Below are positions 16,363-23,951 of a stretch of DNA of 25,372 bases, one piece after another (the first letter of the stretch is position 1; each line of letters opens with the position of its first letter). The position numbers were made by a program, and so were the translations under genes. The notes beneath the pieces are model-generated. The model saw only the letters and a list, made by a program, of their open reading frames with translations. It ran no database searches and was not told the DNA's origin. The stretch comes from Hydrogenophaga sp. GTDB lineage: Bacteria > Pseudomonadota > Gammaproteobacteria > Burkholderiales > Burkholderiaceae. The stretch covers positions 1 to 25,372 of the forward strand of contig JALOSH010000001.1 of the NCBI GenBank assembly GCA_025458545.1, written 5' to 3'.

Positions 16363-16626
16363 TCAGTCCTCCTCAACTTCGGCAACGCCGTGTTCAATGT
16401 CCAAGCGGTTCATGTACCAGGCATAGAACCCGATGATCGCCACATAAACCACCAGCGAACCCTGCGCCCCCATCCAGAAACTGAAGGGCCACCCGAAGAA
16501 GGTGAAGCTCAGTTCGCGGGCGAAGAAGCCCACCACAAACGTCACCACGAACCAGATCGCCATCAACACGGCGGTGATGCGAAGGTTCTTCTGCCAATAA
16601 AGCTCTTGCGATTGCGTTAACTTCAT
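16363..16626 (-). CDS. DUF4212 small subunit of sodium:solute symporter
   Basis: An 87-residue membrane protein with two hydrophobic helices (about residues 16-36 and 47-67). It has the signature features of DUF4212, the small subunit encoded beside VC_2705-type symporters: YWQKNLRI at the N-terminus, FGWPFSFWMGAQGS in the middle and WYMNRLD near the end. The ATG at 16626 has AGGAGA about nine bases upstream. The stop is two bases before the symporter start, as usual for this pair. Its precise role in transport is not established. Confidence 0.94.
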   Translation of the reverse strand: MKLTQSQELYWQKNLRITAVLMAIWFVVTFVVGFFARELSFTFFGWPFSFWMGAQGSLVVYVAIIGFYAWYMNRLDIEHGVAEVEED

Positions 16627-16737
16627 GAGAGTTTTCTCCTCTTGCTTGTAGATGGAAGAACAGCGTTGCGGCCATTCCCCGACGGACACCGCTGCGGTCA
16701 CCTCTCCGCAGCCTTTGCAGCTGGACGTGCCTGGTTC

Positions 16738-17313
16738 TCAGCCGGCGGCTCGAATCCCAGTCTCGCGTTCCAGCTGGGCCGCGACCTTGGGTTCGAACCC
16801 GTGCAGGTGGCGAATGATCTTCGCCGCCTCCTCGGGCTCCGCTCGGTTGACATGGATCCGCGCCATCTGGTACCAGGCGTACGGACTCATGGGCTGCAAT
16901 TCGGTGTTGCGTCGAAGAGCGCCCAAGGCGTCTTCCAGGCGGTTGGCGCGGATCAGGGTCAGGCCCAGCCCGTACCAAGCGCGGTCCAGCTTCTCGTCCA
17001 GCGCCACGGCGCGGCGAAAGCTCGCCTCGGCGGCGTCGAGCAGGTCCATGCTTTCCTGCAGGAAGCCGCGGTTGAACCAATTCGCCGCCTGCTCGGGCGC
17101 CACCTCGACCAGGCGGTCCAGCACCTGCAAGGCCTTCTGCGGCTGTTTCAGTTCGGCCAGCAGGTGGGCCTGGAACGCCATCATCACGGCGTCGTCGGGT
17201 TGCCCGATCAAGGCTTCTTCAATCACCGCCAGCGCCCGGGCCTCGCGGCGGCACCAGATGTGCCAGCGCGCCCGCCAAAGCGCCCAGTTGACAGAGCGAT
17301 GGGGTGCCGTCAC
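16738..17313 (-). CDS. TPR-repeat protein
   Basis: A 191-residue protein made of about four to five tetratricopeptide repeats. Visible helices include AVMMAFQAHLLAELKQPQKA, AANWFNRGFLQESMDLLDAA and RAWYGLGLTLIRANRLEDA, with the typical W/LG/Y/A/F/A/P spacing. There is no signal peptide, so it is probably cytoplasmic. It uses a GTG start that overlaps the stop of the upstream membrane gene (GTGA), so the two are coupled; 111 bp separate it from the DUF4212 gene. A scaffold or adaptor role for the symporter operon is a guess from position. Confidence 0.85.
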   Translation of the reverse strand: MTAPHRSVNWALWRARWHIWCRREARALAVIEEALIGQPDDAVMMAFQAHLLAELKQPQKALQVLDRLVEVAPEQAANWFNRGFLQESMDLLDAAEASFRRAVALDEKLDRAWYGLGLTLIRANRLEDALGALRRNTELQPMSPYAWYQMARIHVNRAEPEEAAKIIRHLHGFEPKVAAQLERETGIRAAG

Positions 17314-17606
17314 TGGCAGTTCTCCACACCCACGCCGACACAGTGCTCGATCTTGGCCAGCGTGACCACGATGTAGAGAACGGCCAGCACGCAGAACGCC
17401 ACCACCGGGTGATGGCGTTCGGCCACCTTGTGAGGCGAGATCCAGGACGCCGCCCGGGTCCAGGGTTTGTTCAACACCAGAAACAGCTGGTAGACCAGAT
17501 TGCTGTCCCGCTTGGCCCCGGCCAGCACCGCCAAAAGGCCCTGGCCTGCCAGGGCGAGCAGCGCGATGTAAAGCACCAGCTGAGCAATGTTGAGAAAAAG
17601 GAGCAT
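17310..17606 (-). CDS. Small membrane protein of unknown function
   Basis: A 98-residue protein with two predicted transmembrane helices (about residues 4-30 and 68-86) joined by a basic, aromatic loop containing LNKPWTRAASWISPHKVAERHHP. Two cysteines lie in the short C-terminal tail. I do not recognise a named family. It is the first gene of the minus-strand operon, translationally coupled by GTGA to the TPR gene. The start ATG has only a weak ribosome-binding site. Confidence 0.75.
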   Translation of the reverse strand: MLLFLNIAQLVLYIALLALAGQGLLAVLAGAKRDSNLVYQLFLVLNKPWTRAASWISPHKVAERHHPVVAFCVLAVLYIVVTLAKIEHCVGVGVENCQ

Positions 17607-17687
17607 GCCGGGTGGAGAGGTTGGGTGCTCGGCGATCCGGTACCGCCGATTACCGCTGGGCGCGATGATCCGGCGCCAGCCCTTACC

Positions 17688-17739
17688 ACTTGCTTACAAG
17701 TAAAGGCACCATCGGGAAAGCCCTGACATCCCCCGATGG
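17688..17739. promoter_or_regulatory. Two inverted repeats in the divergent intergenic region
   Basis: ACTTG-N4-CAAGT (17688-17701) resembles a short dimeric operator. CCATCGGG (17709-17716) and CCCGATGG (17732-17739) form a perfect 8-bp inverted repeat with a 15-nt spacer. They lie between the symporter operon and the divergent cNMP-CBS-DUF294 gene, where a shared regulator could bind. I do not recognise a specific factor. Confidence 0.45.
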
Positions 17740-17791
17740 GGGGAACATAAAGATGGCCAGGTGCCCTCTTCATCCTTTGAACACGAAGAAC

Positions 17792-19669
17792 ATGCGAGAC
17801 CCGACCGAATCCTGGCTGCTGGCGCTGAGGCCGCACCCGCCCTTCGACCGCATGGCCGCGGACCAACTTCAGGCGTTGCTGCAGGGCGCTGTCGAGCACC
17901 ACTTCGCGCCGGGCAGCGAGGTGCTGGGCCCCGACCACGGACCGGCCGAACACCTGTGGCTGATCCTCAGCGGCCACCTGGTTGGCCGCAGGCCGCTGGC
18001 GGGTGGGGTTGGCGAAGACGAGGTGTTCCAGCTCCAGCCGGGCGATGTGTTTCCGGTGGCGGCCTGGACCGCACACCGCCCCGTCACCGCCCGCTACGCA
18101 GCGCTGGACGATCTGTGGATGCTGCAACTGGCCGCCCCAGCGGTGGAGGCGGTCCAGCAACAAAGCGTGGTGTGGGCCGACCACCTGCAGCAGCGTGCCC
18201 GCGCCTACCTGCGCCTGGCGCAGCAGCATATGCAGGCCGCGTTTGCAGCCCGGGCACACGAAGCCCATGCGCTGGACCGGTCCCTGGGCGAACTGCCACG
18301 CCGCGTGCCGGTGAGCCTGCCCACCACCGCCACGGTGCGCGAAGCGCTGCAGACCATGCAGCGGCGGCGCATCGGCTCGGTGCTCCTGCACGGGAGCGAC
18401 GGAGCGCTGGCCGGCATTCTGACCCGCCACGATGTGCTGGACCGTATCACGCTCGCCGGTGTCGATCTGGAACAGCCGGTCTCGGTCGTCATGAGCCAGC
18501 CGGTGCATGGCCTCCAGGTGGAAGATTCGGGACACGACGCCGCGCTCCTGATGGCACAACAGGGCATCCGCCACGTGCCGGTGCTGCAGAGCGGGCGGCC
18601 GGTCAGCATTGTCTCCGAGCGCGACCTGTTCGCGCTGCAGCGCCTGTCGTCCCGGCAACTGTCGGCGGCCATCCAAGATTGCCAGCATCTGCCCGACTTC
18701 CAGCGCGTGGCCGCCGACATCCGCCAGCACACCTGCGATCTCATGGCCCAGGGCCTGCAGGCGCGGCAACTCACCGCCATGGTGTCGCACCTGAACGACC
18801 GCCTCACGCAGCGCCTGATCGAGGTGCACCGACAGCAGGCCGGTCTGCCCGCCGACGGGTTCTGCTGGATCGCGCTGGGCTCCGAAGGCCGCAGCGAGCA
18901 GACCCTGGCCACCGATCAGGACAACGCTCTTGTGTTCGACAGCGCCAACCCCGACGCCGACCGCCCGCGCTGGCTGGCGTTCGCCCAACAGGTCAACCAG
19001 GCCCTGGACCGGTGTGGCTTTCCGTTGTGCCAGGGGGGCGTGATGGCGGGCAACCCGGCCTGTTGCCTGGACCGCCCGGCATGGACACAGCGTTTCGACC
19101 GCTGGATCGACGTCGGAGGCCCGCAAGAGCTGCTTCGGGCGGCCATCTTCTTCGACCTGAGAGCGCTGAGCGGGCGGTCGGACTGGGTGGAGGCGATGCG
19201 CCAGCGCATCCTCGACCGATCCAAGGCCTCACCACGCTTCATCCGGCAGATGGCGCAGAGCCACCTGGAGCATCCGGCGCCGTTGAACTGGCACGGGGGC
19301 ATCGACGCTCAGAAAGAGGGGCGCCACCTGTGGTTCGACCTCAAGCTCCAGGGCACGGCGCTGCTGGTGGAAGGCGCGAGGATCGTGGCGCTGGCGCACG
19401 GCATTGCCGCCACCAACACCCGCGAGCGGCTGGCGCAGGCAGGCCCGATCATGGGTGCGCCCACCGAGGAGTACCAGGGCTGGATCAGCGCCTTCGACTT
19501 CCTCCAGATGCACCGCATGGCCCTGCAGGCGGGCCCGCAGCTGGACCCGGCACACCCGAACCGCATCGATTTGCGAAGCCTCAACGCGGTGGACCAACGC
19601 GTGTTGCAAGCAGCCTTGCGTTCGGTCAAGGCGCTCCAGCAACGGCTGTCGCTGGACTACCTCCGCTGA
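17792..19669 (+). CDS. cNMP-binding/CBS/DUF294 nucleotidyltransferase-like regulator
   Basis: A 625-residue cytoplasmic protein with four parts in order: a cyclic-nucleotide-binding-like domain (about 15-125), a pair of CBS domains (about 165-290), a DUF294 nucleotidyltransferase-like domain with the motif GSEGRSEQTLATDQDNAL (363-380), and a C-terminal DUF294-associated helical domain (about 450-620). The GS-D-D motif suggests nucleotidyl transfer, perhaps protein uridylylation-like as in GlnD, but no reaction is proven. Proteins of this build often sit beside SSS acetate-type symporters, and this one is divergent from such an operon. An in-frame ATG at 17753 after a G-rich run is an alternative start; I chose 17792 because the domain begins directly after it. 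Confidence 0.88.
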   Translation: MRDPTESWLLALRPHPPFDRMAADQLQALLQGAVEHHFAPGSEVLGPDHGPAEHLWLILSGHLVGRRPLAGGVGEDEVFQLQPGDVFPVAAWTAHRPVTARYAALDDLWMLQLAAPAVEAVQQQSVVWADHLQQRARAYLRLAQQHMQAAFAARAHEAHALDRSLGELPRRVPVSLPTTATVREALQTMQRRRIGSVLLHGSDGALAGILTRHDVLDRITLAGVDLEQPVSVVMSQPVHGLQVEDSGHDAALLMAQQGIRHVPVLQSGRPVSIVSERDLFALQRLSSRQLSAAIQDCQHLPDFQRVAADIRQHTCDLMAQGLQARQLTAMVSHLNDRLTQRLIEVHRQQAGLPADGFCWIALGSEGRSEQTLATDQDNALVFDSANPDADRPRWLAFAQQVNQALDRCGFPLCQGGVMAGNPACCLDRPAWTQRFDRWIDVGGPQELLRAAIFFDLRALSGRSDWVEAMRQRILDRSKASPRFIRQMAQSHLEHPAPLNWHGGIDAQKEGRHLWFDLKLQGTALLVEGARIVALAHGIAATNTRERLAQAGPIMGAPTEEYQGWISAFDFLQMHRMALQAGPQLDPAHPNRIDLRSLNAVDQRVLQAALRSVKALQQRLSLDYLR

Positions 19670-19803
19670 CGCGCGATGGCACCACCAACCCGTCACCACA
19701 CCCCGAGGTCCGGCCGAAACCAGGCCGCAGCCGCTGGGCGCGCGCCAGCTTCTTGCCGTTTCCATGAGAACCTCCTCACCGAGTGGGGACAACACGTCAT
19801 ACA

Positions 19804-19823
19804 CTGTCGTTCTTTATCGACAG
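19804..19823 (+). promoter_or_regulatory. Hairpin just upstream of the hypothetical gene at 19841
   Basis: CTGTCG (19804-19809) and CGACAG (19818-19823) form a 6-bp stem around TTCTTTAT. It ends 17 bp before the ATG. No ribosome-binding site is seen after it, so it may be an operator overlapping the promoter or a structured leader. Confidence 0.35.
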
Positions 19824-19840
19824 CGATGGGCAATTGACAC

Positions 19841-20365
19841 ATGTTTTCACAGAGCATCGCCTACCGAAAAACGGGCAAAGGCGCTGAGGCCATTGCCGCC
19901 CGGCTGCACGGCTTGTCGCCCAGACTGCGGTCGCTGCTGATCGTCGTGGACGGAAAAAAAAGCGGTCAGGACCTGCTGAAGTTCGCCGCCAACCTGGGCG
20001 ACGCCCAGGCCATGCTCACCGAGCTGATCGACGGCGATTTCATCGAACCTGTGCCGGGCTCAGGTTCCACAGAGCCCGCAGCACCTGCTGTGGCCAGCGC
20101 TCCGGCTGCTGTTGCCGATGCCTCCGAAACACCGGCGGCCAGCCGCCCCAGCATGCCCCTGCCGGAGGCCAAGCGCCTGGCCGTGCGGCTGCTGAACGAC
20201 CTGATGGGCCCGGCGGCCGAAAGCCTCTGCATCACCATCGAATCCGCCAAGAACCCGGAGCAGTTCATGACCGCTGTCCGGAAAGCACACAGTCAGGTCC
20301 AGTCGTTCCGGGGCGAGGCAGCCGCCACCAAATTCCGAGAGCAAGTCGAGTCCAATTTCCCCTGA
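19841..20365 (+). CDS. Conserved-looking hypothetical protein
   Basis: A 174-residue cytoplasmic protein with no signal peptide. The N-terminal part (1-70) reads as a compact alpha/beta domain (GLSPRLRSLLIVVDGKKSG, then LGDAQAMLTELIDGDFIEP), like the winged-helix-like end of a regulatory protein. An Ala/Pro linker (about 75-105) follows, and then a helical C-terminal part (AKRLAVRLLNDLMGPAAESL). This two-domain layout with an Ala/Pro linker is common in small Burkholderiales proteins of unknown role. I do not recognise a family. There is no strong ribosome-binding site before the ATG. It converges with the YkgJ-type gene. Confidence 0.75.
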   Translation: MFSQSIAYRKTGKGAEAIAARLHGLSPRLRSLLIVVDGKKSGQDLLKFAANLGDAQAMLTELIDGDFIEPVPGSGSTEPAAPAVASAPAAVADASETPAASRPSMPLPEAKRLAVRLLNDLMGPAAESLCITIESAKNPEQFMTAVRKAHSQVQSFRGEAAATKFREQVESNFP

Positions 20366-20405
20366 CCCGTCCCGCCTGAGGGCGTTGGCGTCGGACCGAC
20401 CCGTT

Positions 20406-20801
20406 TCAACGTTTCGCGCCGTAAGGGCAGTAGCCCGGCCTGGGGCTCACCTGCGGATGTTTGCGGCAGGTGTCTGGCCGCTGCTCGTACACAGTGCAAC
20501 GCCGGGTGCCGATGTCCAGAAACTGGCAGTCGCCACTGGCCCGGCGCGCCAGCGTGAAGACGCTGTGCTTGAAATTGAAATGGTCGATCAGCCCCGCCTT
20601 GCTCAGCCGCTTGGCGATCTGCTTGGGCGCTTCGTGTTCGGCCTCAAAAGGATCCACCAGACCCAGCCGCACCAGTTCGGGCAAGCGCAACTCCACCGGC
20701 ATGGTGCAGCAATTGGCAACACAGCTGTCGCACAGCCCCGGGCGAAAACGCGTCCAGGTGTCGGAGCGGTCGACTTCAACGGTGTGGACAGAGGATTTCA
20801 T
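20406..20801 (-). CDS. YkgJ-family cysteine-cluster protein
   Basis: A 131-residue protein with the YkgJ/UPF0153 cysteine motif: CDSCVANCC near residue 25, then GDCQFLD, RRCTVYEQRPDTCRKHP and a last YCPYG. The eight-cysteine pattern (CxxCxxxCC ... C ... C ... C ... C) is thought to bind zinc or an iron-sulfur cluster; the function is not established. I use the ATG at 20801 because the family starts close to its first cysteine motif; a TTG 21 bases upstream is an alternative. The gene follows the tRNA-Phe terminator, so it probably has its own promoter, which I cannot see. Confidence 0.85.
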   Translation of the reverse strand: MKSSVHTVEVDRSDTWTRFRPGLCDSCVANCCTMPVELRLPELVRLGLVDPFEAEHEAPKQIAKRLSKAGLIDHFNFKHSVFTLARRASGDCQFLDIGTRRCTVYEQRPDTCRKHPQVSPRPGYCPYGAKR

Positions 20802-20822
20802 GGCGGCGGGGCGAAGCACCAA

Positions 20823-20850
20823 GCAAAACGCCCAGCGGCTGCTGGGCGTT
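20823..20850 (-). terminator. Terminator downstream of tRNA-Phe
   Basis: On the minus strand AACGCCCAGC-AGCC-GCTGGGCGTT forms a 10-bp stem ending in TTTT. It begins 10 bp after the tRNA CCA end. Confidence 0.88.
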
Positions 20851-20859
20851 TCTGGATTT

Positions 20860-20935
20860 TGGTGGCCTGGGACGGAATCGAACCATCGACACGCGGATTT
20901 TCAATCCGCTGCTCTACCAACTGAGCTACCGGGCC
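20860..20935 (-). tRNA. tRNA-Phe (GAA)
   Basis: A 76-nt tRNA including an encoded CCA. It folds with a D arm (GCTC...GAGC), an anticodon stem GCGGA/TCCGC with loop TTGAAAA (anticodon GAA), and a T arm GATGG-TTCGATT-CCGTC. The acceptor stem GGCCCGG/CCAGGCC pairs except for one C-A mismatch at position 5-68. The T stem includes a T-G pair. Promoter and terminator flank it. Confidence 0.95.
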
Positions 20936-20948
20936 AAAGTGGAACGGT

Positions 20949-20954
20949 ATTGTA
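20949..20954 (-). promoter_or_regulatory. -10 element of the tRNA-Phe promoter
   Basis: On the minus strand TACAAT (5 of 6 consensus) lies 13 bp before the tRNA 5' end, predicting a start near 20942 and a leader of about seven bases. The -35 is not clear; AGAAAA or TTCAGA in 20972-20980 are weak candidates. Confidence 0.6.
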
Positions 20955-20990
20955 GCAGCACCGGAGGGGCATTTTCTGAAGAGCGCCGCC

Positions 20991-21680
20991 TCAGAGACCG
21001 TTGCGTTTGCTGCGCGCCAGGTCCACACCCAGCTGCTTGAGCTTGCGGTAGAGGTGGGTCCGCTCCAGACCGGTCTTTTCGGCCACACGGGTCATGGAGC
21101 CGGACTCTTTGGCGAGGTGGAACTCGAAGTAGGCTTTTTCGAACTCGTCGCGCGCGCTGCGAAGCGGACCTTCAAGGTTGAAAGACTGCATGGACTGCGG
21201 CCCCATGTCCATCATCGGTTCGGGCAAGGTGCCGCCGGTCATGGCTTCTTCCACCGTGAGCTCCACCGTGGCCACGGCGCCGCTCTTGACCGGCAGGCCG
21301 GCGCCCGCCTTGGCAGCCGGTTTGTTCAGACCTTGGTCCACCGACTTCAGCAGCTTCTGCAAGGTGATGGGTTTTTCCAGGAAGGCCGTGGCGCCGATGC
21401 GGGTGGCCTCGACCGCGGTGTCGATGGTGGCATGGCCACTCATCATGATCACTGGCATGGTGAGCAAACCGCTGCTGGCCCATTCCTTGAGCAGGGTGAC
21501 GCCGTCGGTGTCGGGCATCCAGATGTCGAGCAGCACGAGGTCGGGCCTCAGTTGCGCGCGCACGCTGCGGGCCTGCGCCGCGTTCTCGGCGAGTTCGACC
21601 GTGTGGCCCTCGTCGTTGAGAATTTCGGACAGCAGGTCCCGTATGCCCAGTTCGTCGTCTACGACCAGAATAGTTGCCAT
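20991..21680 (-). CDS. Response regulator, REC-Fis type, NtrX-like without AAA+
   Basis: A 229-residue cytoplasmic response regulator. The receiver domain (1-120) has the acidic pair Asp8/Asp9, phosphoacceptor Asp52 (LLDIWMPD), Ser81 and Lys103 (FLEKPI). A linker of about 70 residues follows, then a C-terminal Fis-type helix-turn-helix (about 198-225, MTRVAEKTGLERTHLYRKLK). Classical NtrX has a sigma54-interacting AAA+ domain between these two, and none is present here (no GAFTGA, no Walker A). It therefore probably acts as a plain DNA-binding regulator. It is 30 bp downstream of the NtrY-like kinase gene, its obvious partner. The ATG has GGGAA upstream. Confidence 0.9.
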   Translation of the reverse strand: MATILVVDDELGIRDLLSEILNDEGHTVELAENAAQARSVRAQLRPDLVLLDIWMPDTDGVTLLKEWASSGLLTMPVIMMSGHATIDTAVEATRIGATAFLEKPITLQKLLKSVDQGLNKPAAKAGAGLPVKSGAVATVELTVEEAMTGGTLPEPMMDMGPQSMQSFNLEGPLRSARDEFEKAYFEFHLAKESGSMTRVAEKTGLERTHLYRKLKQLGVDLARSKRNGL

Positions 21681-21710
21681 GGCGCGCTGTGGTTCCCTTG
21701 GGAGATGTTG

Positions 21711-23948
21711 TCAATTTGCAACTGCGAATGATAACGACACTTGGGCACCCACCACCTTGCCGTCGTTCAGCCGGTTGCTCACATCGATGCGTCCGCCGTG
21801 CTCATCCATGATTTTTTTCACCACCGCCAGGCCCAGCCCGGTGCCCTTGGTCTTGGTGGTGACGTAGGGTTCGAAGGCGCGCTTGAGGATGTTGTCGGCA
21901 AAACCGGGACCCTGATCGAGGATGGCCAGGCGCACCCATTGGCCTGAGTCCGACAGGCGCGTGCGCAACACCACCGCCGCACCGGCCTGACCCGCCATGG
22001 CGTCCTGGGCGTTCTGGATCAGGTTGTGCAGCACCTGGCGCACCTGCTGTGGATCGGCCATCGCGGGTGGCAGCTCGGCAGCCAGCTCGAACTGCACTGG
22101 CACAGACGCGTTGTCGTAGAGGCTCAGGATGTCGCGCACCAGGGCATTGAGATCGGTGGGCACGAGCTGGGCCGCGGGCAGGCGCGCGTAGTCCCGAAAC
22201 TCGTTGACCAGGCGCTTCATCGCGTCCACCTGGTCGACGATGGTGCGCACCGATTTGTCGAGGATGGCCTGCTCGGGCGGCTGCACCTTGCCTTCGAGCT
22301 TCATGGCCAGGCGCTCGGCAGACAGCTGGATCGGCGTGAGCGGATTCTTGATTTCGTGGGCCAGCCGCCGCGCGACTTCGCCCCAGGCCTGGGCGCGCTG
22401 GGCCGAGACCATTTCCGACACATCGTCGAACACCAGCAGGCGTTCGTTGTCGGGCAGCAGCGCGCCACGGGCGATCAGCGTGACACCTTCGTCAAACGGC
22501 GTGCTGCCGCCTGCGCTGAGCTCGAAGGACTGTTGCCAGTGGCCGCCTTCGTGCGGTGTCTCGTCGCCGAGGAAGCGCTCGAACTGTTGCACCACGCCAG
22601 CCGCAAAAGCTTCCAGCCCGGGCACCGCCGACAGGGGCTGTCCCACATGCAGCGCCAGCGGTGTGCGCAGGATGCGCGCCGCGCCCGGGTTGACACTCTG
22701 CACCCGACCCTGCTCGTCGAGCACCACCACACCGGCGGTGAGGTTGTCCAGGATGGTCTGCAGGTTGCCGCGTGCCGCGTCGACCCGGTCCATGCTGAGC
22801 TGCACCGACGCGCGGGCGTCGGCCAGGTCTTGCGTCATGTGGGCAAAGGTGCGGGTGAGGCCGGCGAGTTCGTCGCGCGACGTGAGCGAGGCCTTGGGCG
22901 AGAGATCGCCCTGCGCCACCTCACGCATGCCCTCGGCCAGCACCAGCAAGGGGCGGATCAGCTGGTTGCCGAGCAGGACCGCCAGCAGCATGGCGCCGAA
23001 CACGGCCAGGAACAGCGCCAGCGTGAGCGTGCCGATGTACATGCGGCGCAAGCCTTCGCGGGCGAGCGCACGCTCCTGGTATTCGCGGTTCGCCGCCTGC
23101 ACCGCCAGTGCATCGGTCACCAGCGCAGCGGGCAAGGGCACCACCACCTGCAAGAACCGCGGTTCGGCGTTCAGGCCAAAACCGGGCGCACTCACCAGCG
23201 CGATCACCTGGATGCGCGCGCCGCCGCCCGGTGGCGCGGCATCGCTGCCCTCCTCCAGCCCCTCGATCTGCGCCAGCACTCGGCTGCTGCGCACGCTGCG
23301 CAACACCGCCAGCGCCGGGCGTTCGGGCGAAAAATCGAAGCGCGAGGCGCCGGCACTGGCGAGCGATTGCCCGGCAGCACTCCAGAGCACGATGTCGCTG
23401 GCCGACAGTTGCTCGCGCAGCCGCTCCAAGGCCAGCACGGCCGACGCATCGGGCACGCGCGCCAGCTGTTCGGCGGCCTGGCGGGTGTTGTTGCTGAGAT
23501 CGGCGCTGAGGATGTCGAGCGTGGTGCGCCCCAGGTTGAGTCCGGCGGCGAGCGCCGATTCCACCCGCACGTCGAACCAGCTTTCAATCGATCGGGCCAC
23601 GAACTGGTACGACACGGTGTAGATCAGCAAGCCGGGCAGAAAGCCGACCAGGCCGATGATGGCGGCGAGCTTGATCAGCAGGCGGCTGCCGAACTTGCCG
23701 CGCTTGAACCGCAACGCCAGGCGCACCGCAAGCCAGAGGATGACGCCCAGCAGCACCGCCGCCACACCCACGTTGATGGCCACCAGCCAGCCGAAATTCT
23801 GTTCGTAGAGCGCGCGGTTGCGCGTGGCCAGGGTCAGCAGGAACAGCAGCACCATGCCCACGCCAGCCATGAACACCAGCCCTGCCACCACCGCCCAGCG
23901 GGTGGCGGCCGGCTTGTGCTGGGCGAGACGGGTGCTGGTGCTGTTCAC
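21711..23948 (-). CDS. NtrY-like sensor histidine kinase
   Basis: A 745-residue inner-membrane kinase. Three N-terminal transmembrane helices (about 18-40, 52-76 and 92-112), a periplasmic region of about 180 residues and a fourth helix (about 305-328) precede a HAMP domain (330-380), a PAS domain (390-510) and the kinase core. The core shows the H-box RRLAHEIKNPLTPIQLSAERL (phospho-His531), N-box NLIQNAQDAM (about 642-651), G1 DQGPGF (678-683) and G2 GTGLGL (702-707). Layout and H-box match the NtrY family, linked in other bacteria to nitrogen metabolism and respiration. GTG start at 23948, three bases after the DUF4390 stop. The signal sensed is not known. Confidence 0.92.
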   Translation of the reverse strand: MNSTSTRLAQHKPAATRWAVVAGLVFMAGVGMVLLFLLTLATRNRALYEQNFGWLVAINVGVAAVLLGVILWLAVRLALRFKRGKFGSRLLIKLAAIIGLVGFLPGLLIYTVSYQFVARSIESWFDVRVESALAAGLNLGRTTLDILSADLSNNTRQAAEQLARVPDASAVLALERLREQLSASDIVLWSAAGQSLASAGASRFDFSPERPALAVLRSVRSSRVLAQIEGLEEGSDAAPPGGGARIQVIALVSAPGFGLNAEPRFLQVVVPLPAALVTDALAVQAANREYQERALAREGLRRMYIGTLTLALFLAVFGAMLLAVLLGNQLIRPLLVLAEGMREVAQGDLSPKASLTSRDELAGLTRTFAHMTQDLADARASVQLSMDRVDAARGNLQTILDNLTAGVVVLDEQGRVQSVNPGAARILRTPLALHVGQPLSAVPGLEAFAAGVVQQFERFLGDETPHEGGHWQQSFELSAGGSTPFDEGVTLIARGALLPDNERLLVFDDVSEMVSAQRAQAWGEVARRLAHEIKNPLTPIQLSAERLAMKLEGKVQPPEQAILDKSVRTIVDQVDAMKRLVNEFRDYARLPAAQLVPTDLNALVRDILSLYDNASVPVQFELAAELPPAMADPQQVRQVLHNLIQNAQDAMAGQAGAAVVLRTRLSDSGQWVRLAILDQGPGFADNILKRAFEPYVTTKTKGTGLGLAVVKKIMDEHGGRIDVSNRLNDGKVVGAQVSLSFAVAN

Positions 23949-23951
23949 GGC

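Noticed and set aside
19733..19754. GCTGG/CCAGC hairpin followed by TTCTT after the DUF294 gene
   Set aside because: The 5-bp stem and broken T-run are too weak to call a terminator.
19763..19776. Minus-strand AGGAGG followed by ATG between the DUF294 and hypothetical genes
   Set aside because: The signal is strong, but the frame that follows runs antisense through the DUF294 gene without recognisable protein. It is probably chance, or a relic of a lost gene.
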